The notes under the pieces: generated by a model | The model's input: only the letters and a program-made list of their open reading frames with translations | Told to the model about the DNA's origin: nothing | The model's database searches: none | Assembly: GCA_019694805.1 (NCBI GenBank) | Contig: JAIBBG010000017.1 | Coordinates: 1-53,461, forward strand | Direction: 5' to 3' | From: Flavobacteriales bacterium | GTDB taxonomy: Bacteria > Bacteroidota > Bacteroidia > Flavobacteriales_D > Sanyastnellaceae | DNA: 53,461 nucleotides | Made by a program: the position numbers and the translations under genes | In this document: in pieces, positions 7,257 to 16,807 of the stretch | How positions within the stretch are numbered: position 1 is the first letter of the stretch | How the letters are laid out: each line of letters begins with the position of its first letter

Positions 7257-9530
7257 ATGAGCAAAGTATTCGATCTCGAAATGATCAGAACGGTATATGG
7301 CCGTTTTGCTGAACGTGTGGATGCCGCACGCAACCTGACTGGCAAACCTCTCACCCTTACAGAGAAAATTCTCTATGCTCATTTGTGGGATGGTAAGGCT
7401 ACCAAGGCTTTCGAGAGAGGAAAAAGTTATGTGGATTTTGCTCCTGATCGGGTTGCCATGCAAGATGCAACAGCTCAGATGGCTCTGCTGCAATTCATGC
7501 AAGCCGGTCGCAAACAAGTAGCAGTGCCGAGCACCGTGCATTGCGATCACTTGATTCAGGCAAGAGTAGGTGCCAACACGGATTTGCAGGATGCCCTGAA
7601 TAAAAACAATGAAGTATTCAATTTCCTTTCTTCGATTTCGAATAAATATGGCATTGGCTTCTGGCGGCCGGGTGCTGGTATCATTCACCAGGTAGTGCTT
7701 GAGAATTACGCGTTTCCAGGTGGCATGATGATCGGTACAGATTCGCATACGGTAAACGCTGGCGGTCTTGGAATGGTAGCCATCGGCGTTGGTGGAGCTG
7801 ATGCCATGGACGTCATGGCTGGAATGGCTTGGGAATTGAAATTCCCAAAACTCATTGGGATCAAACTCACTGGTAAACTCAATGGTTGGGCGAGCGCGAA
7901 AGATGTAATCCTAAAAGTTGCGGGTATCCTCACTGTAAAGGGTGGTACTGGCTGCATCGTGGAATATTTTGGCGAAGGCGCTGAATCGCTTTCTTGCACA
8001 GGTAAAGGAACCATCTGCAACATGGGCGCTGAAATCGGTGCTACCACTTCAACCTTCGGTTATGATGATAGCATGGAGCGTTACCTGCGCTCTACAGGCC
8101 GTGATGAAGTAGCCGATCTGGCAAACACCATCCGTCAGCACCTCACTGGAGATTCTGAAGTTTATGCCAACCCAGAGAAATACTTTGACCAGGTCATCGA
8201 ATTGAACCTGAGCGAACTTGAACCTCACCTCAATGGCCCTTTCACGCCGGATCTCGCTACGCCGATTTCCAAAATGAAAGAAGAAGCGGCTAAAAACAAC
8301 TGGCCAACGAAAGTGGAAGTAGGCTTGATTGGAAGTTGCACGAACTCGTCTTATGAAGACATCGCTCGCTCTGCATCACTTGCTACACAAGCCATTTCGA
8401 AAGGCCTGAAACCAAAAGCAGACTTTAGCATCACACCGGGAAGTGAACAGGTTCGCTATACCATCGAACGTGATGGCTTCATTGATACATTCAACAAACT
8501 GGGCGCAACGGTTTATGCCAATGCCTGCGGTCCTTGTATCGGTATGTGGGCTAGAACTGGTGCTGAGAAAAAAGAAAAAAATACCATCGTTCATTCTTTC
8601 AATAGAAATTTCCAAAGCCGAAATGATGGTAATCCAAATACACTCGCATTTGTCGCTTCTCCTGAATTGACAACTGCTCTGGCCATTGCCGGTGATCTCA
8701 CTTTCAATCCGCTCACCGATACACTGGTGAATGAAAAAGGCGAACAAGTGAAGTTGGATCCACCTTCTGGTGATGAACTTCCATCAAAAGGTTTCGATGT
8801 GAAAGATGCCGGTTATCAAGCTCCGGCCGCAGATGGCAGCGGTGTGCAGGTGAATGTTGCTCCGGATAGTGAACGTCTTCAATTGCTCGCTCCATTCGGT
8901 GAATGGGATGGCAACAACATCACCAATGCACGCGTCCTCATCAAGGCGAAGGGAAAATGCACCACTGATCACATTTCTATGGCCGGTCCATGGTTGCGCT
9001 ACCGTGGTCACCTCGACAACATTGCCAACAATACTTTGATCGGTGCAACGAATTTCTTCAATGGTGAGCAAAACAAAGTGAAGAATCAACTCACCGGTGA
9101 ATATGATGAAGTACCTAAAGTACAACGCGCATACAAAGCTGCCGGAGTTCCTACCATCGTAGTCGGTGATCAGAATTATGGGGAAGGTTCTTCACGTGAA
9201 CATGCTGCCATGCAGCCTCGCCACTTGGGTGTGAAAGCTATTCTTGTGAAATCATTCGCACGTATTCACGAAACCAATCTGAAGAAACAAGGCATGCTCG
9301 CTTTGACTTTCTCTCAGGATGCAGACTATGATAAGATCCGTGAAAATGATGTGATCAATTTTACTGACCTCACTGCATTCGCACCAGAAAAGCCATTGCA
9401 CCTTGAATTGGTGCACGACGATGGCACGAAAGATGTAATCGCTGTCAATCATACTTACAATGCTCAGCAAATTGAATGGTTCAAAGCCGGTGGTGCTCTG
9501 AATCTGATTCGCAAGAGCCTTGTGAACTGA
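7257..9530 (+). CDS. acnA: Aconitate hydratase
   Basis: TCA-cycle enzyme that interconverts citrate and isocitrate through a 4Fe-4S cluster. The 757-aa length and motif order match the mitochondrial-type aconitases of Bacteroidota. The cluster cysteines are visible at residues 361 ([10 protein letters not shown]), 424 and 427 ([11 protein letters not shown]). Other family signatures are [26 protein letters not shown], the swivel-domain [14 protein letters not shown] and [16 protein letters not shown]. The gene symbol is approximate, because the mitochondrial-type enzyme is often named simply acn. An outer-membrane protein gene follows 19 bp later on the same strand. It would feed on acetyl-CoA made by the acs operon elsewhere in this window. 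Confidence 0.97.
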   Translation: MSKVFDLEMIRTVYGRFAERVDAARNLTGKPLTLTEKILYAHLWDGKATKAFERGKSYVDFAPDRVAMQDATAQMALLQFMQAGRKQVAVPSTVHCDHLIQARVGANTDLQDALNKNNEVFNFLSSISNKYGIGFWRPGAGIIHQVVLENYAFPGGMMIGTDSHTVNAGGLGMVAIGVGGADAMDVMAGMAWELKFPKLIGIKLTGKLNGWASAKDVILKVAGILTVKGGTGCIVEYFGEGAESLSCTGKGTICNMGAEIGATTSTFGYDDSMERYLRSTGRDEVADLANTIRQHLTGDSEVYANPEKYFDQVIELNLSELEPHLNGPFTPDLATPISKMKEEAAKNNWPTKVEVGLIGSCTNSSYEDIARSASLATQAISKGLKPKADFSITPGSEQVRYTIERDGFIDTFNKLGATVYANACGPCIGMWARTGAEKKEKNTIVHSFNRNFQSRNDGNPNTLAFVASPELTTALAIAGDLTFNPLTDTLVNEKGEQVKLDPPSGDELPSKGFDVKDAGYQAPAADGSGVQVNVAPDSERLQLLAPFGEWDGNNITNARVLIKAKGKCTTDHISMAGPWLRYRGHLDNIANNTLIGATNFFNGEQNKVKNQLTGEYDEVPKVQRAYKAAGVPTIVVGDQNYGEGSSREHAAMQPRHLGVKAILVKSFARIHETNLKKQGMLALTFSQDADYDKIRENDVINFTDLTAFAPEKPLHLELVHDDGTKDVIAVNHTYNAQQIEWFKAGGALNLIRKSLVN

Positions 9531-9549
9531 TTTTCATAAACCATAAAAA

Positions 9550-10191
9550 ATGCAATTACTCAAATCTTTCTTGCTGCTCGCAGCAGTATGTGTTGCCGTG
9601 GCTTCACATGGACAAAAGGAGGAAGGCGCTATCGCTGTGAATGCGGGTGTAGGCTATAGTTTCTTTGGCTTATTGGGTTCGCTTAATTTCTCCGTTCAGG
9701 ATGAATTCGAAATAGAAGGAAAGGCAACTCCCGTTTATACCGGCGCCATTGACTATGGCTTCGACAATAACATCAGCATAGGTTTGGGTGGAGGATATCA
9801 AGCGGTATCTCAGAACATCAAGAATTATAGCTATATCGATGCGAACGGGAATGAAACGACTTCAAGTTTCAAATATGAAATCAGTAGATTGAATTTAGGA
9901 TTGCGCGCATTGTACCATTTTGGCAATGGCAAAATAGATGCATACAGCGGTGCCAAAATTGGGATGAACTATTATTCTGTGGATGTGGAAACGAAAGATG
10001 TAGATAATCCTTCTTGGCTTCGCACAGGAGGAACAAGTTTTGGATTCCAGTTGATTCCGATTGGTGTCCGTGCCTACGTTTCAAACAATCTGGGTATCTT
10101 CTTTGAAACTGGTGTTGGTGCTCCTTGCTTTATCTCTGGCGGTATTTGCCTGGGCTTTGGCGAAGATCGTTCGGGCAATTCTACAAACTGA
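9550..10191 (+). CDS. Outer-membrane beta-barrel protein
   Basis: A 213-aa protein with signal peptide MQLLKSFLLLAAVCVAVASHGQ. The rest alternates strands and turns: GAIAVNAGVGYSFF, AIDYGFDNNISIGLGGGYQ, SRLNLGLRALYHFG, YSGAKIGMNYY, GVRAYVSNNLGIFFETGVG. This is the pattern of the 8-strand porin-like barrels common in Bacteroidota (PF13568/PF13505 type). Ligand and role are unknown. It follows acn by 19 bp and precedes a small exported protein by 20 bp, so all three may share a transcript. Confidence 0.85.
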   Translation: MQLLKSFLLLAAVCVAVASHGQKEEGAIAVNAGVGYSFFGLLGSLNFSVQDEFEIEGKATPVYTGAIDYGFDNNISIGLGGGYQAVSQNIKNYSYIDANGNETTSSFKYEISRLNLGLRALYHFGNGKIDAYSGAKIGMNYYSVDVETKDVDNPSWLRTGGTSFGFQLIPIGVRAYVSNNLGIFFETGVGAPCFISGGICLGFGEDRSGNSTN

Positions 10192-10211
10192 TTTCCATAA
10201 AACTCTTTGAT

Positions 10212-10637
10212 ATGAAATACTTCGCAGCCACATGTATCTCAGCAATCGCACTTTGCTTTACGTTTCTGTCTGATGCTTCTGCTATGAGGCATGACCATTC
10301 AAATGAATTACTCATTGAACTATGCGCTTCTGATAGTGACAGCGTAAAAATGGATGTCAATGCACCCGTTGTTTCCTTTGACAACAGGTTGTATCAACAG
10401 GGAATCCAAATTGGAACCTTTGATAAAAAAACAACCATGAAAAAGGCACAATTGAACATGATCATTCAGATCTATGATATGAATGGCAAAGGTGTCGCTG
10501 AGGCCATTGCACAAGGTGTGAATGCATCATTTGCCATCACCATTTTTGATGGCAATGAAAAACTTTCTGCAGATTTTACATTCGACCATGAAGCGGAAGA
10601 ATTCGCCGCTTTGTTGCGCAAAAAAGGTAAACTCTGA
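10212..10637 (+). CDS. Small exported protein of unknown function
   Basis: A 141-aa protein with a signal peptide (MKYFAATCISAIALCFTFLSDASA). The mature part has no recognised domain: residues about 50-140 are mixed alpha/beta, with NRLYQQGIQIGTF, LNMIIQIYDMNGKGVAEAIAQG and a basic end. The start at 10212 is chosen because it begins the signal peptide; the open frame reaches further upstream only by overlapping the barrel gene. The stop abuts the convergent lipoprotein gene with no spacer. Confidence 0.7.
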   Translation: MKYFAATCISAIALCFTFLSDASAMRHDHSNELLIELCASDSDSVKMDVNAPVVSFDNRLYQQGIQIGTFDKKTTMKKAQLNMIIQIYDMNGKGVAEAIAQGVNASFAITIFDGNEKLSADFTFDHEAEEFAALLRKKGKL

Positions 10638-11183
10638 TCAATGTAGATAAAGATCAAACAGGAATGATCTAAATATCGCTTCAGAACCTTTCCTGAATTT
10701 TTTACCTCCGGTGAATTTTCTGTCATTGACAGTGATCACCGGTTTTTCATTTTGCATCCATTGATAAAAAAGACTATCGCTTACTGAAAAGGAATAACGA
10801 TAGATATATGATTTTTTTCCATACCCTTCAGCGTAGATTTTTTCAGGCTTACCGCAATCAGTGAGCACACCGCTGAGTTCAAGGGTGATCTTTTCAGGTC
10901 GAAAAGTATTGTCTTCCGTGATCACAGAAAAATTGCACGTAACAGGATTGGATTTGTCTTTTACCTTGAGATAGGTGTGATCTATAGAAAACTCATCGCG
11001 ATTACCTGTTGCCTCATATTTGATGGGGCCACCGAAACAAAGGAGACTGTCTTTTCCCTTGGTGAAAATTTTAACGAAACCATCACCACGACCACCCGAA
11101 GCTGCAGGCGCTTTCACACCACATGAAGCAACTACCATCATCACGGCCAGCAGCAGAACATATTCACAGATGTATTTTTTCAT
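10638..11183 (-). CDS. Lipoprotein of unknown function
   Basis: A protein of about 181 aa starting MKKYICEYVLLLAVMMVVASC with a lipobox Cys at residue 21. The mature part has FVKIFTKGKDSLLCFGGPIKYEATG and KITLELSGVLTDCGKPEKIYAEGYGKKSYIYRY-type strand-rich stretches, and no family is recognised. The start at 11183 is preferred over upstream in-frame starts because it gives the lipoprotein signal; it overlaps the preceding lipoprotein gene by 20 bp. The two are probably translated from one mRNA. Confidence 0.72.
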   Translation of the reverse strand: MKKYICEYVLLLAVMMVVASCGVKAPAASGGRGDGFVKIFTKGKDSLLCFGGPIKYEATGNRDEFSIDHTYLKVKDKSNPVTCNFSVITEDNTFRPEKITLELSGVLTDCGKPEKIYAEGYGKKSYIYRYSFSVSDSLFYQWMQNEKPVITVNDRKFTGGKKFRKGSEAIFRSFLFDLYLH

Positions 11184-11694
11184 GCAGGTAGGTTTCCATG
11201 GTGTCATAAATCGATTTCGCATTCTCCAAATTTGTTGTTGTGTAATCATAAATCACCATCAATCCTCCTTTGTGTTCCATGTAAGTGAAACGCGCAGTGT
11301 GCGAATTGCCTCGGGAAATGAGGTACGCATCAACTTTTGTTTTTCTCACCACAGCACTCTTCTTTTCAATGATTTGAAATGATGCATCTGATTGGAGGGC
11401 ATCGGCATATGTGGACTGTGTGAGTGTTTCACTCACCGCGATGAAGATCGCATATTGTTTTGCATCATGCACAACACAACGGTTGAGGTAGATCTGATCG
11501 CTTTCTACAAAACAACAATTCTGATATGCTGCCACTTCTTGCTGACCGACCGGAAAATGATTCAGTTCGCCTTCTTCCATGCTGAACTTCCCGTATTTGG
11601 CGAAAATCATTTTACTGCCGCCGCACGATGACAACAATATGATGACTGCAATCACTGCGGAAGTTTGGAGTATGATGCTGATGTGTTTTGTCAT
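11164..11694 (-). CDS. Lipoprotein of unknown function
   Basis: A 176-aa protein with a signal ending in the lipobox LLSSC (Cys at about residue 24) followed by GGSK. The mature domain has the paired Cys YQNCCFVESD, then LNRCVVHDAKQYAIFIAVSET and a C-terminal helix LENAKSIYDTMETYL. It resembles small Bacteroidota lipoproteins of about 18 kDa, but no named family is recognised. It is first of a two-gene unit with the overlapping lipoprotein gene at 10638-11183. Confidence 0.72.
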   Translation of the reverse strand: MTKHISIILQTSAVIAVIILLSSCGGSKMIFAKYGKFSMEEGELNHFPVGQQEVAAYQNCCFVESDQIYLNRCVVHDAKQYAIFIAVSETLTQSTYADALQSDASFQIIEKKSAVVRKTKVDAYLISRGNSHTARFTYMEHKGGLMVIYDYTTTNLENAKSIYDTMETYLHEKIHL

Positions 11695-11735
11695 TTCGAC
11701 CAGTTAATGCGTTTTGTATTTGCTCAATACAGCCT

Positions 11736-11771
11736 TCACAAAAAACAAAAGGAGCAGTCGCCTGCTCCTTT
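11736..11771 (-). terminator. Rho-independent terminator of the TRL-like gene
   Basis: Perfect 10-bp stem (AAAGGAGCAG at 11748-11757 with CTGCTCCTTT at 11762-11771) and a 4-base loop, followed on the minus strand by a T-rich tail. It ends transcription of the gene at 11791-12072. Confidence 0.85.
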
Positions 11772-11790
11772 CGTTGAATTTTTCATCTGA

Positions 11791-12072
11791 TTATTCACCT
11801 GTAACGATACAAGTGTGAGTAATGATGAGGTTCAGAATGTTTTTGTTCTGATAGTCAACAGTAGAGATCTTAGAGATACCACCGTTTTTAGCAGCAGTTT
11901 GGATAGAAGCATCTACTCCGAAGCAAAGTGCGCCGAGGAAGCAGTTACCGCTTGATTTACCAACTTTAGTACCCACTGGGTTTGAAGTAGCATTCACAGG
12001 AAGGGTAATAGAGCATGAAGCAAGCATTACGGCTGCACAGCCTGCTGCAACGATTTTCTTGAAGGTTGTCAT
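11791..12072 (-). CDS. TRL-like family lipoprotein
   Basis: A 93-aa lipoprotein: signal MTTFKKIVAAGCAAVMLASC with lipid Cys at residue 20, then SITLPVNATSNPVGTKVGKSSG and the conserved cluster NCFLGALCFGVDASIQTAAKNGGISKISTVDYQ. The last part matches the TRL-like family (PF13146), small cell-envelope proteins whose role is unknown. It has its own consensus promoter and its own strong terminator, so it is expressed alone and probably abundantly. Confidence 0.88.
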   Translation of the reverse strand: MTTFKKIVAAGCAAVMLASCSITLPVNATSNPVGTKVGKSSGNCFLGALCFGVDASIQTAAKNGGISKISTVDYQNKNILNLIITHTCIVTGE

Positions 12073-12102
12073 TGTGTTTTGATTTTTTTGAAATTAGAGC
12101 GC

Positions 12103-12132
12103 CAAACTTAGACAATCTTTCATTCGGTACAA
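12103..12132 (-). promoter_or_regulatory. Promoter of the TRL-like lipoprotein gene
   Basis: On the minus strand, TTG (12132-12130), exactly 19 bp, then TAAGTTTG (12110-12103), a perfect Bacteroidota promoter about 30 bases before the ATG. Confidence 0.78.
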
Positions 12133-12249
12133 AAAATTGATGCATTTCACATGCGTTTTTATGCAATTCACCGCTGCAGGTATCTTATTGATTTGATTGT
12201 CAGTATATTCCAATAAATGCCCATGCTATGAATAAAGCAAGCCGCGGGT

Positions 12250-12257
12250 TAAATTCG
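12250..12257 (+). promoter_or_regulatory. Promoter -7 element of lpxC/fabZ, almost at the start codon
   Basis: TAAATTCG followed by CGCC ends only 7 bases before the lpxC ATG, so the mRNA would be leaderless or nearly so. There is no clear TTG at the -33 distance. No ribosome-binding site is present. Confidence 0.5.
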
Positions 12258-12264
12258 CGCCGTC

Positions 12265-13698
12265 ATGAGTTCTAAACAACGTACAATCGCTGCACCCGTC
12301 ACCGTGAGTGGTGTCGGATTGCATACAGGTGCTTCCGTAAACCTCACCATTTTGCCAGCTCCAGATAACCATGGTTATGTATTTCAAAGAACAGATGTCG
12401 AAGGTCAGCCGCTCATTCCGGCCGATTGCGACCTCGTTGTGAATACACAACGTGGCACCACACTCGAACTGAAAGGCGTTCGTGTTCATACCACAGAACA
12501 TGTTTTGTCTGCATTGTATGGTTGTAAAGTCGACAATGCCTTGATCCAAATCGATGGCCCGGAAATTCCAATTATGGATGGCAGTGCATGGCCTTTTGTA
12601 CAAGCTATAGAAAGCGTAGGTTATCAGGAACAAAACGCAGAGAGAAAATACCTCACGCTCACCGAAAACCTTACATACGAAGACAAGGAGAAAAGCATCG
12701 AAATGTTGGCAGTGCCAACAGATGGTGGTGAGTTCCGTGTTACCGTAATGGTGGATTACAATTCACCAGTACTGGGCACGCAACACGCACACATGTACCA
12801 GCTCAATCACTACAAGGAAGAAATCGCTCGATGCAGAACATTCGTATTCCTTAGAGAATTGGAGTTGTTGGCTAAAAATGGATTGATCAAAGGAGGAAGC
12901 CTCGACAATGCGATTGTCATGGTTGAACGCGCATATTCTGAGCAGGAAATCAAGGATATTCTTAAACTTCTCGGTAAAGAAGATCTCGAAGTGAAAGTGG
13001 AAGGGGTAGGTGTTCTCAATACCGTGAAATTGCAATACGAAAATGAGCCTGCTCGTCACAAATTGTTGGATATCGTCGGTGATCTTGCGCTGGTTGGAAG
13101 ATTTATCAGAGGCCATATCCTTGCTGCACGTCCTGGCCATTATGGCAATGTAGAGTTTGCAAAAATTCTCAAGGGAATCATCAAAAAACAACGTGAAGCA
13201 GCTCCTGTGTTCGACATTTTCAAGAAGCCGCTTTACGATATCAATGACATCACCAGAATGTTGCCTCACCGCTATCCATTCCTGCTAGTAGACAAGATTC
13301 TGGAAATGGATCAGCAAGGTGTTGTGGGCATCAAAAATGTGACCATGAATGAACCGTTTTTCCAAGGACATTTTCCCGGAAATCCGGTCATGCCGGGCGT
13401 TTTACTCGTTGAAGCCATGGCACAGGTAGGCGGAATATTTGCCTTGTCGCAAGTTCCTGATCCGGAAAATTACAGCACCTATTTCATGAAAATTGATGGT
13501 GTCAAATTCAAACAAAAAGTTTTGCCTGGCGATACTGTCGTATTCAAATTGGTTCTGGAAAGCCCCATCAGAAGAGGGCTTGTGAATATGAAAGGTATAG
13601 CTTATGTAAGCGGCAAAGAAGTGTGTGAAGCTTTGATGCTCGCACAAGTCATTCGCGACAGGGCACCAAAAGAAATCAAAGAAGAAGCAACCGCATGA
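12265..13698 (+). CDS. lpxC/fabZ: Bifunctional UDP-3-O-acyl-GlcNAc deacetylase / (3R)-hydroxyacyl-ACP dehydratase (LpxC-FabZ fusion)
   Basis: Couples the committed step of lipid A synthesis with fatty-acid dehydration. Residues 1-305 are LpxC, a zinc deacetylase: [11 protein letters not shown] contains Glu78 and the zinc ligand His79, [12 protein letters not shown] is conserved, and [15 protein letters not shown] supplies the later zinc His and Asp. Residues about 320-465 are Fab[14 protein letters not shown] with the catalytic His, and [26 protein letters not shown] with the catalytic Glu. The 477-aa fusion is characteristic of Bacteroidota. The lpxA start overlaps the stop by four bases, so the two are coupled. 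Cytosolic. Confidence 0.97.
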   Translation: MSSKQRTIAAPVTVSGVGLHTGASVNLTILPAPDNHGYVFQRTDVEGQPLIPADCDLVVNTQRGTTLELKGVRVHTTEHVLSALYGCKVDNALIQIDGPEIPIMDGSAWPFVQAIESVGYQEQNAERKYLTLTENLTYEDKEKSIEMLAVPTDGGEFRVTVMVDYNSPVLGTQHAHMYQLNHYKEEIARCRTFVFLRELELLAKNGLIKGGSLDNAIVMVERAYSEQEIKDILKLLGKEDLEVKVEGVGVLNTVKLQYENEPARHKLLDIVGDLALVGRFIRGHILAARPGHYGNVEFAKILKGIIKKQREAAPVFDIFKKPLYDINDITRMLPHRYPFLLVDKILEMDQQGVVGIKNVTMNEPFFQGHFPGNPVMPGVLLVEAMAQVGGIFALSQVPDPENYSTYFMKIDGVKFKQKVLPGDTVVFKLVLESPIRRGLVNMKGIAYVSGKEVCEALMLAQVIRDRAPKEIKEEATA

Positions 13699-14474
13699 GT
13701 ACACTTCGTCAGATAGACCCTGCAGCACGTATTGCAGAGAAGGTTGAAATAGGACCTTTCACCACCATTTCCGGTGATGTGGAAATCGGCGAAGGCACAT
13801 GGATCGGTCCAAATGTCACCATCATGGATGGCGCCCGTATCGGTCGAAATTGCCGCATTTTTCCGGGCTCTGTGATCTCTGCCATACCGCAGGATCTGAA
13901 ATTCGAAGGCGAAATCACGACAACAGAAATAGGCGACAACTCCACCATTCGTGAATGTTGTACCCTGAATCGTGGTACCAAAGACAAATGGAAAACTGTT
14001 GTTGGTGCCAATTGTCTTTTGATGGCTTATGTGCACATCGCTCACGATGCACAAGTTGGCAATAACTGCATTCTCGCTAACAACGCTAACATCGCTGGTC
14101 ACGTCGAAATCGAAGATTGGGTGATCATTGAAGGTGTGGTTGCTGTGCAACAATTTATCAGGATTGGACAACATTCATTCATCGCTGGTGGAAGCCTGGT
14201 GAGAAAAAATGTTCCTCCATATGTGAAAGCTGCGAGAGAACCACTGAGCTTCGCGGGTGTGAATACTGTGGGTCTTCGCCGTCGTGGTTTTGAAAATGAA
14301 ACCATCGCTCACATTGAGGATGTTTACCGCATGATTTATGTACACAATAGCAATATGAGCCGTGCGATTCACGCTGCTGAATTGGAATTGCCAAATACCA
14401 CCGAAAAGGAAACTATCCTTGATTTTATTCGCGTAAGTGATAAGGGTATCATTCGTGGTCCTCAGGGTTTGTAA
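13695..14474 (+). CDS. lpxA: UDP-N-acetylglucosamine acyltransferase
   Basis: First enzyme of lipid A synthesis; transfers a 3-hydroxyacyl chain from ACP to UDP-GlcNAc. The 259-aa protein shows left-handed beta-helix hexapeptide repeats (IGPFTTISGDVEIGEGTWIGPNV and onward), the family segment MAYVHIAHDAQVGNNCILANNANIAGHV containing the catalytic His, and a helical C-terminal domain. It overlaps lpxC/fabZ by ATGA. The ABC ATPase frame opens 9 bases after its stop. Confidence 0.97.
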   Translation: MSTLRQIDPAARIAEKVEIGPFTTISGDVEIGEGTWIGPNVTIMDGARIGRNCRIFPGSVISAIPQDLKFEGEITTTEIGDNSTIRECCTLNRGTKDKWKTVVGANCLLMAYVHIAHDAQVGNNCILANNANIAGHVEIEDWVIIEGVVAVQQFIRIGQHSFIAGGSLVRKNVPPYVKAAREPLSFAGVNTVGLRRRGFENETIAHIEDVYRMIYVHNSNMSRAIHAAELELPNTTEKETILDFIRVSDKGIIRGPQGL

Positions 14475-14497
14475 TCCATTGATTCAATCTTCCTGCA

Positions 14498-15112
14498 CTG
14501 GAAATCATCCTGGAAAATATCGGTAAGAAATTCAATCGCGAGTGGGTTTTTCGTGATATCACACATTCATTTCAATCCGGTGATCGCTACGCCATTCTCG
14601 GTGGAAATGGTTCTGGTAAATCTACTTTCCTTCAGTTGATATCGGGATTTCTTGTGCCTGGCACCGGAAATATCACATGGATGCATGAAGGAAAAGAAAT
14701 TGAAGTGGATCAGGTTTTTCGTTACATCTCCATCGCCACTCCTTTTCTGGCACTGTACGATCAGTTCACTTTGAAAGAAAACGTGGAGTTTTTTCTTCGG
14801 TTTAAAAAATTGAGGGATGGGATCGATGAAAAGTCGTTCGCTGAAATCATTGGGTTGGAAAAACACTTCGACAAACAACTTCAGCATTTTTCCAGTGGCA
14901 TGAGACAACGCATGAAACTTGGTCTCGCCATTCTTGCTGATACTCCGCTACTTCTTCTTGATGAACCGGTTTCTCACCTGGATAAAAATGCCGTAAAGTG
15001 GTATCAGAACTTGTTGCAAAATAATATCGCCGGACGCACTCTTTTCGTTGCTTCTAATTCTCAAACAGAAGAAATCTTCTTGTGCGATAACACGATTCAA
15101 ATGCCAAAATAA
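14498..15112 (+). CDS. ABC transporter ATP-binding protein with no canonical start codon
   Basis: About 204 aa of a stand-alone ABC ATPase. Visible parts in order: EIILENIGKKFNREWVFRDI (typical N-terminus), Walker A GGNGSGKST at residues about 35-43, signature FSSGMRQRMKLGLAI, Walker B LLLLDEPVSHLDK, and the H-loop position replaced by a Ser/Asn-rich stretch (VASNSQTEE). The frame is open from 14483, but no ATG, GTG or TTG occurs in it before 14636, which lies beyond Walker A. By alignment with the family the start should be at 14498, where the codon is CTG. Either CTG is used, or an ATG was changed by one base (real or a sequencing error). No permease gene is adjacent. Confidence 0.8.
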   Translation: MEIILENIGKKFNREWVFRDITHSFQSGDRYAILGGNGSGKSTFLQLISGFLVPGTGNITWMHEGKEIEVDQVFRYISIATPFLALYDQFTLKENVEFFLRFKKLRDGIDEKSFAEIIGLEKHFDKQLQHFSSGMRQRMKLGLAILADTPLLLLDEPVSHLDKNAVKWYQNLLQNNIAGRTLFVASNSQTEEIFLCDNTIQMPK

Positions 15113-15136
15113 CTTGGTGAATTAGAAATTCACCAT

Positions 15137-16621
15137 TCATTGATGTCCTGCCCGCAACAAATCATTCACTGTTTTTACAGGATTGAATGTAGAGATGGGC
15201 ACTTCAACGAATACCGTGTTCCATAAAGCCATTGCGCCATTCCACAATCCTGGCCATTCCAGTGCTTTGATCACATGCCCTTGATGGAATTTTTCTGAAA
15301 CAAATCCGGTAGAATAATCAATGAATTGATCGAGCGAATAATTTTCTCCGTTTCTGTTGCGGATGCTACATACGATGTCAACAGGATTGAAATGTGTGGA
15401 TGATGAAAGAATTTTAGCTTGTTGAACGTCGTGCATATCCACCTGACTTTTTTCTACAATTTGTTTGCTCAGGTATCCACCACTCATTTTGATCCAGAAT
15501 GGTCCGCCACCAGGTTCTCCTTCGTTGCGCACCATACCACAAATTCGCAGTGGGCGATCTAATCGAAGTTTTGCATAATCGCGCAATTGTGCCCTCGACA
15601 TTCCCAATGGCAAACCTGGTTGAAACCACAATTGAATAAACTCCAAGGCATCTTCCAATACTTCGTCATTCCCCTCGTCGAGAAGGTCGAGATAATGGTG
15701 TACCTGCGTACGAAGTTCAACCAACATACCTGCAAGCACTTGTTTGTAAAAGATCGACTCTTCTTGCTGACTTGCCGTAGTTACATTGTCAATGTTTTTG
15801 ATGAAGATCAGATCAGCTTGCAACGCTTGCAAATTGTGTATCAAAGCTCCATGACCACTTGGCCGAAACATCAGGCTTCCGTCTTCATCACGAACAGGAT
15901 TGTCATCCTTGTCTAAGGCAATCGTATCAGTCTTTGATGCTTGTGTGCTGTATTCTATCTCGATTTGATCGTATTGAAAAGTTGATACCTTTTGTTGAAG
16001 ATAGTCGGACACCAGTTGAATATGCTGAGGTGCAATCGTAAAATGCACTCGGCTGCGGCCATCAACTTGTTTGGTATAACTGATGGCTTCATAAAGGTGT
16101 TCATCAAAAGCATTGCGAAATTCTTCACCATATCGGTGAAAAATAACCATCCCCTTGAGTTGGGAATCGTAGTGAAGCCCTTTCGGTTCGAGGATATAAC
16201 TGAAAATTTTTGCCCAATCGTCTTTGCGAATACTGTCGTCCAGAGACTCCCCTTTCTCTGCCATAACAGCGCGCAGAGCAGGTACAAATGGAAAACGTTC
16301 AAAATTGACGATGAACTCTTCCGTGAGTTCGGCTACATTGTCCGGATTATAATTGTACAAGTGTTTGAACATGCGGCTCGCCGCTCCTGATGCCGGCACA
16401 AACTTTAAGATATCGAGATTTTCTCTTTTTTGTTCGAAGTGTTTTTGATACCTATGGCAATCCGCACCACTCAATACCACGATGCCATCACTTTGTGTAC
16501 ACGGGCGCTCCAGACGCACCGGTTTGGTTTCTTTGGTGAACTGATGCACCTGTTGCATAAGATCACTTAACGCAATTCCGCGCTGTTGCAAGTCTTTTTC
16601 GTCTTCCGGAGTAATGATCAT
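15137..16621 (-). CDS. DUF4301 family protein
   Basis: A 494-aa cytosolic protein of a family widespread in Bacteroidota. Recognisable parts are LKFVPASGAASRMFKHLYNY near residue 90, RYGEEFRNAFDEH, FRPSGHGALIHNLQ, FIKNIDNVT, RICGMVRNEGEPGGGPFWIK, and a C-terminal EWPGLWNGAMALWNTVFVEVP. PASGAASRM resembles the nucleotide-binding start of sugar nucleotidyltransferases, and the later GHGALIHNL/IKNIDN layout fits that fold, so a nucleotide-sugar role is possible but unproven. The start at 16621 (MIITPEDEKDL) matches the usual family N-terminus; an upstream in-frame start would precede the proposed promoter. Confidence 0.88.
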   Translation of the reverse strand: MIITPEDEKDLQQRGIALSDLMQQVHQFTKETKPVRLERPCTQSDGIVVLSGADCHRYQKHFEQKRENLDILKFVPASGAASRMFKHLYNYNPDNVAELTEEFIVNFERFPFVPALRAVMAEKGESLDDSIRKDDWAKIFSYILEPKGLHYDSQLKGMVIFHRYGEEFRNAFDEHLYEAISYTKQVDGRSRVHFTIAPQHIQLVSDYLQQKVSTFQYDQIEIEYSTQASKTDTIALDKDDNPVRDEDGSLMFRPSGHGALIHNLQALQADLIFIKNIDNVTTASQQEESIFYKQVLAGMLVELRTQVHHYLDLLDEGNDEVLEDALEFIQLWFQPGLPLGMSRAQLRDYAKLRLDRPLRICGMVRNEGEPGGGPFWIKMSGGYLSKQIVEKSQVDMHDVQQAKILSSSTHFNPVDIVCSIRNRNGENYSLDQFIDYSTGFVSEKFHQGHVIKALEWPGLWNGAMALWNTVFVEVPISTFNPVKTVNDLLRAGHQ

Positions 16622-16659
16622 AACAAATACCGGCACGGGAATGTTGCCCGTCCAATCCG

Positions 16660-16690
16660 CAAGAGTAGTGGCATATTTTGGTTTCTGCAA
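16660..16690 (-). promoter_or_regulatory. Probable promoter of the DUF4301 gene
   Basis: On the minus strand TTG (16690-16688), 20 bp, then TACTCTTG (16667-16660) followed by CGG. One mismatch to TAnnTTTG. It lies about 40 bases before the proposed start. Confidence 0.45.
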
Positions 16691-16755
16691 ATGGAATATT
16701 TTGCCGGGACTGACCTGTTATTTCCAGTCAAAATTTCAGATCATGGGTGGTCGCT

Positions 16756-16763
16756 TATTTTTG
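16756..16763 (+). promoter_or_regulatory. -7 element of the TPR lipoprotein gene
   Basis: TATTTTTG followed by CCGC matches TAnnTTTG perfectly. It precedes candidate starts at 16787 and 16808 and excludes starts upstream. No clear -33 TTG. Confidence 0.5.
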
Positions 16764-16807
16764 CCGCTAAAGGATTCATACGTAGTATGCACCTGAATGT
16801 ATCCAAC

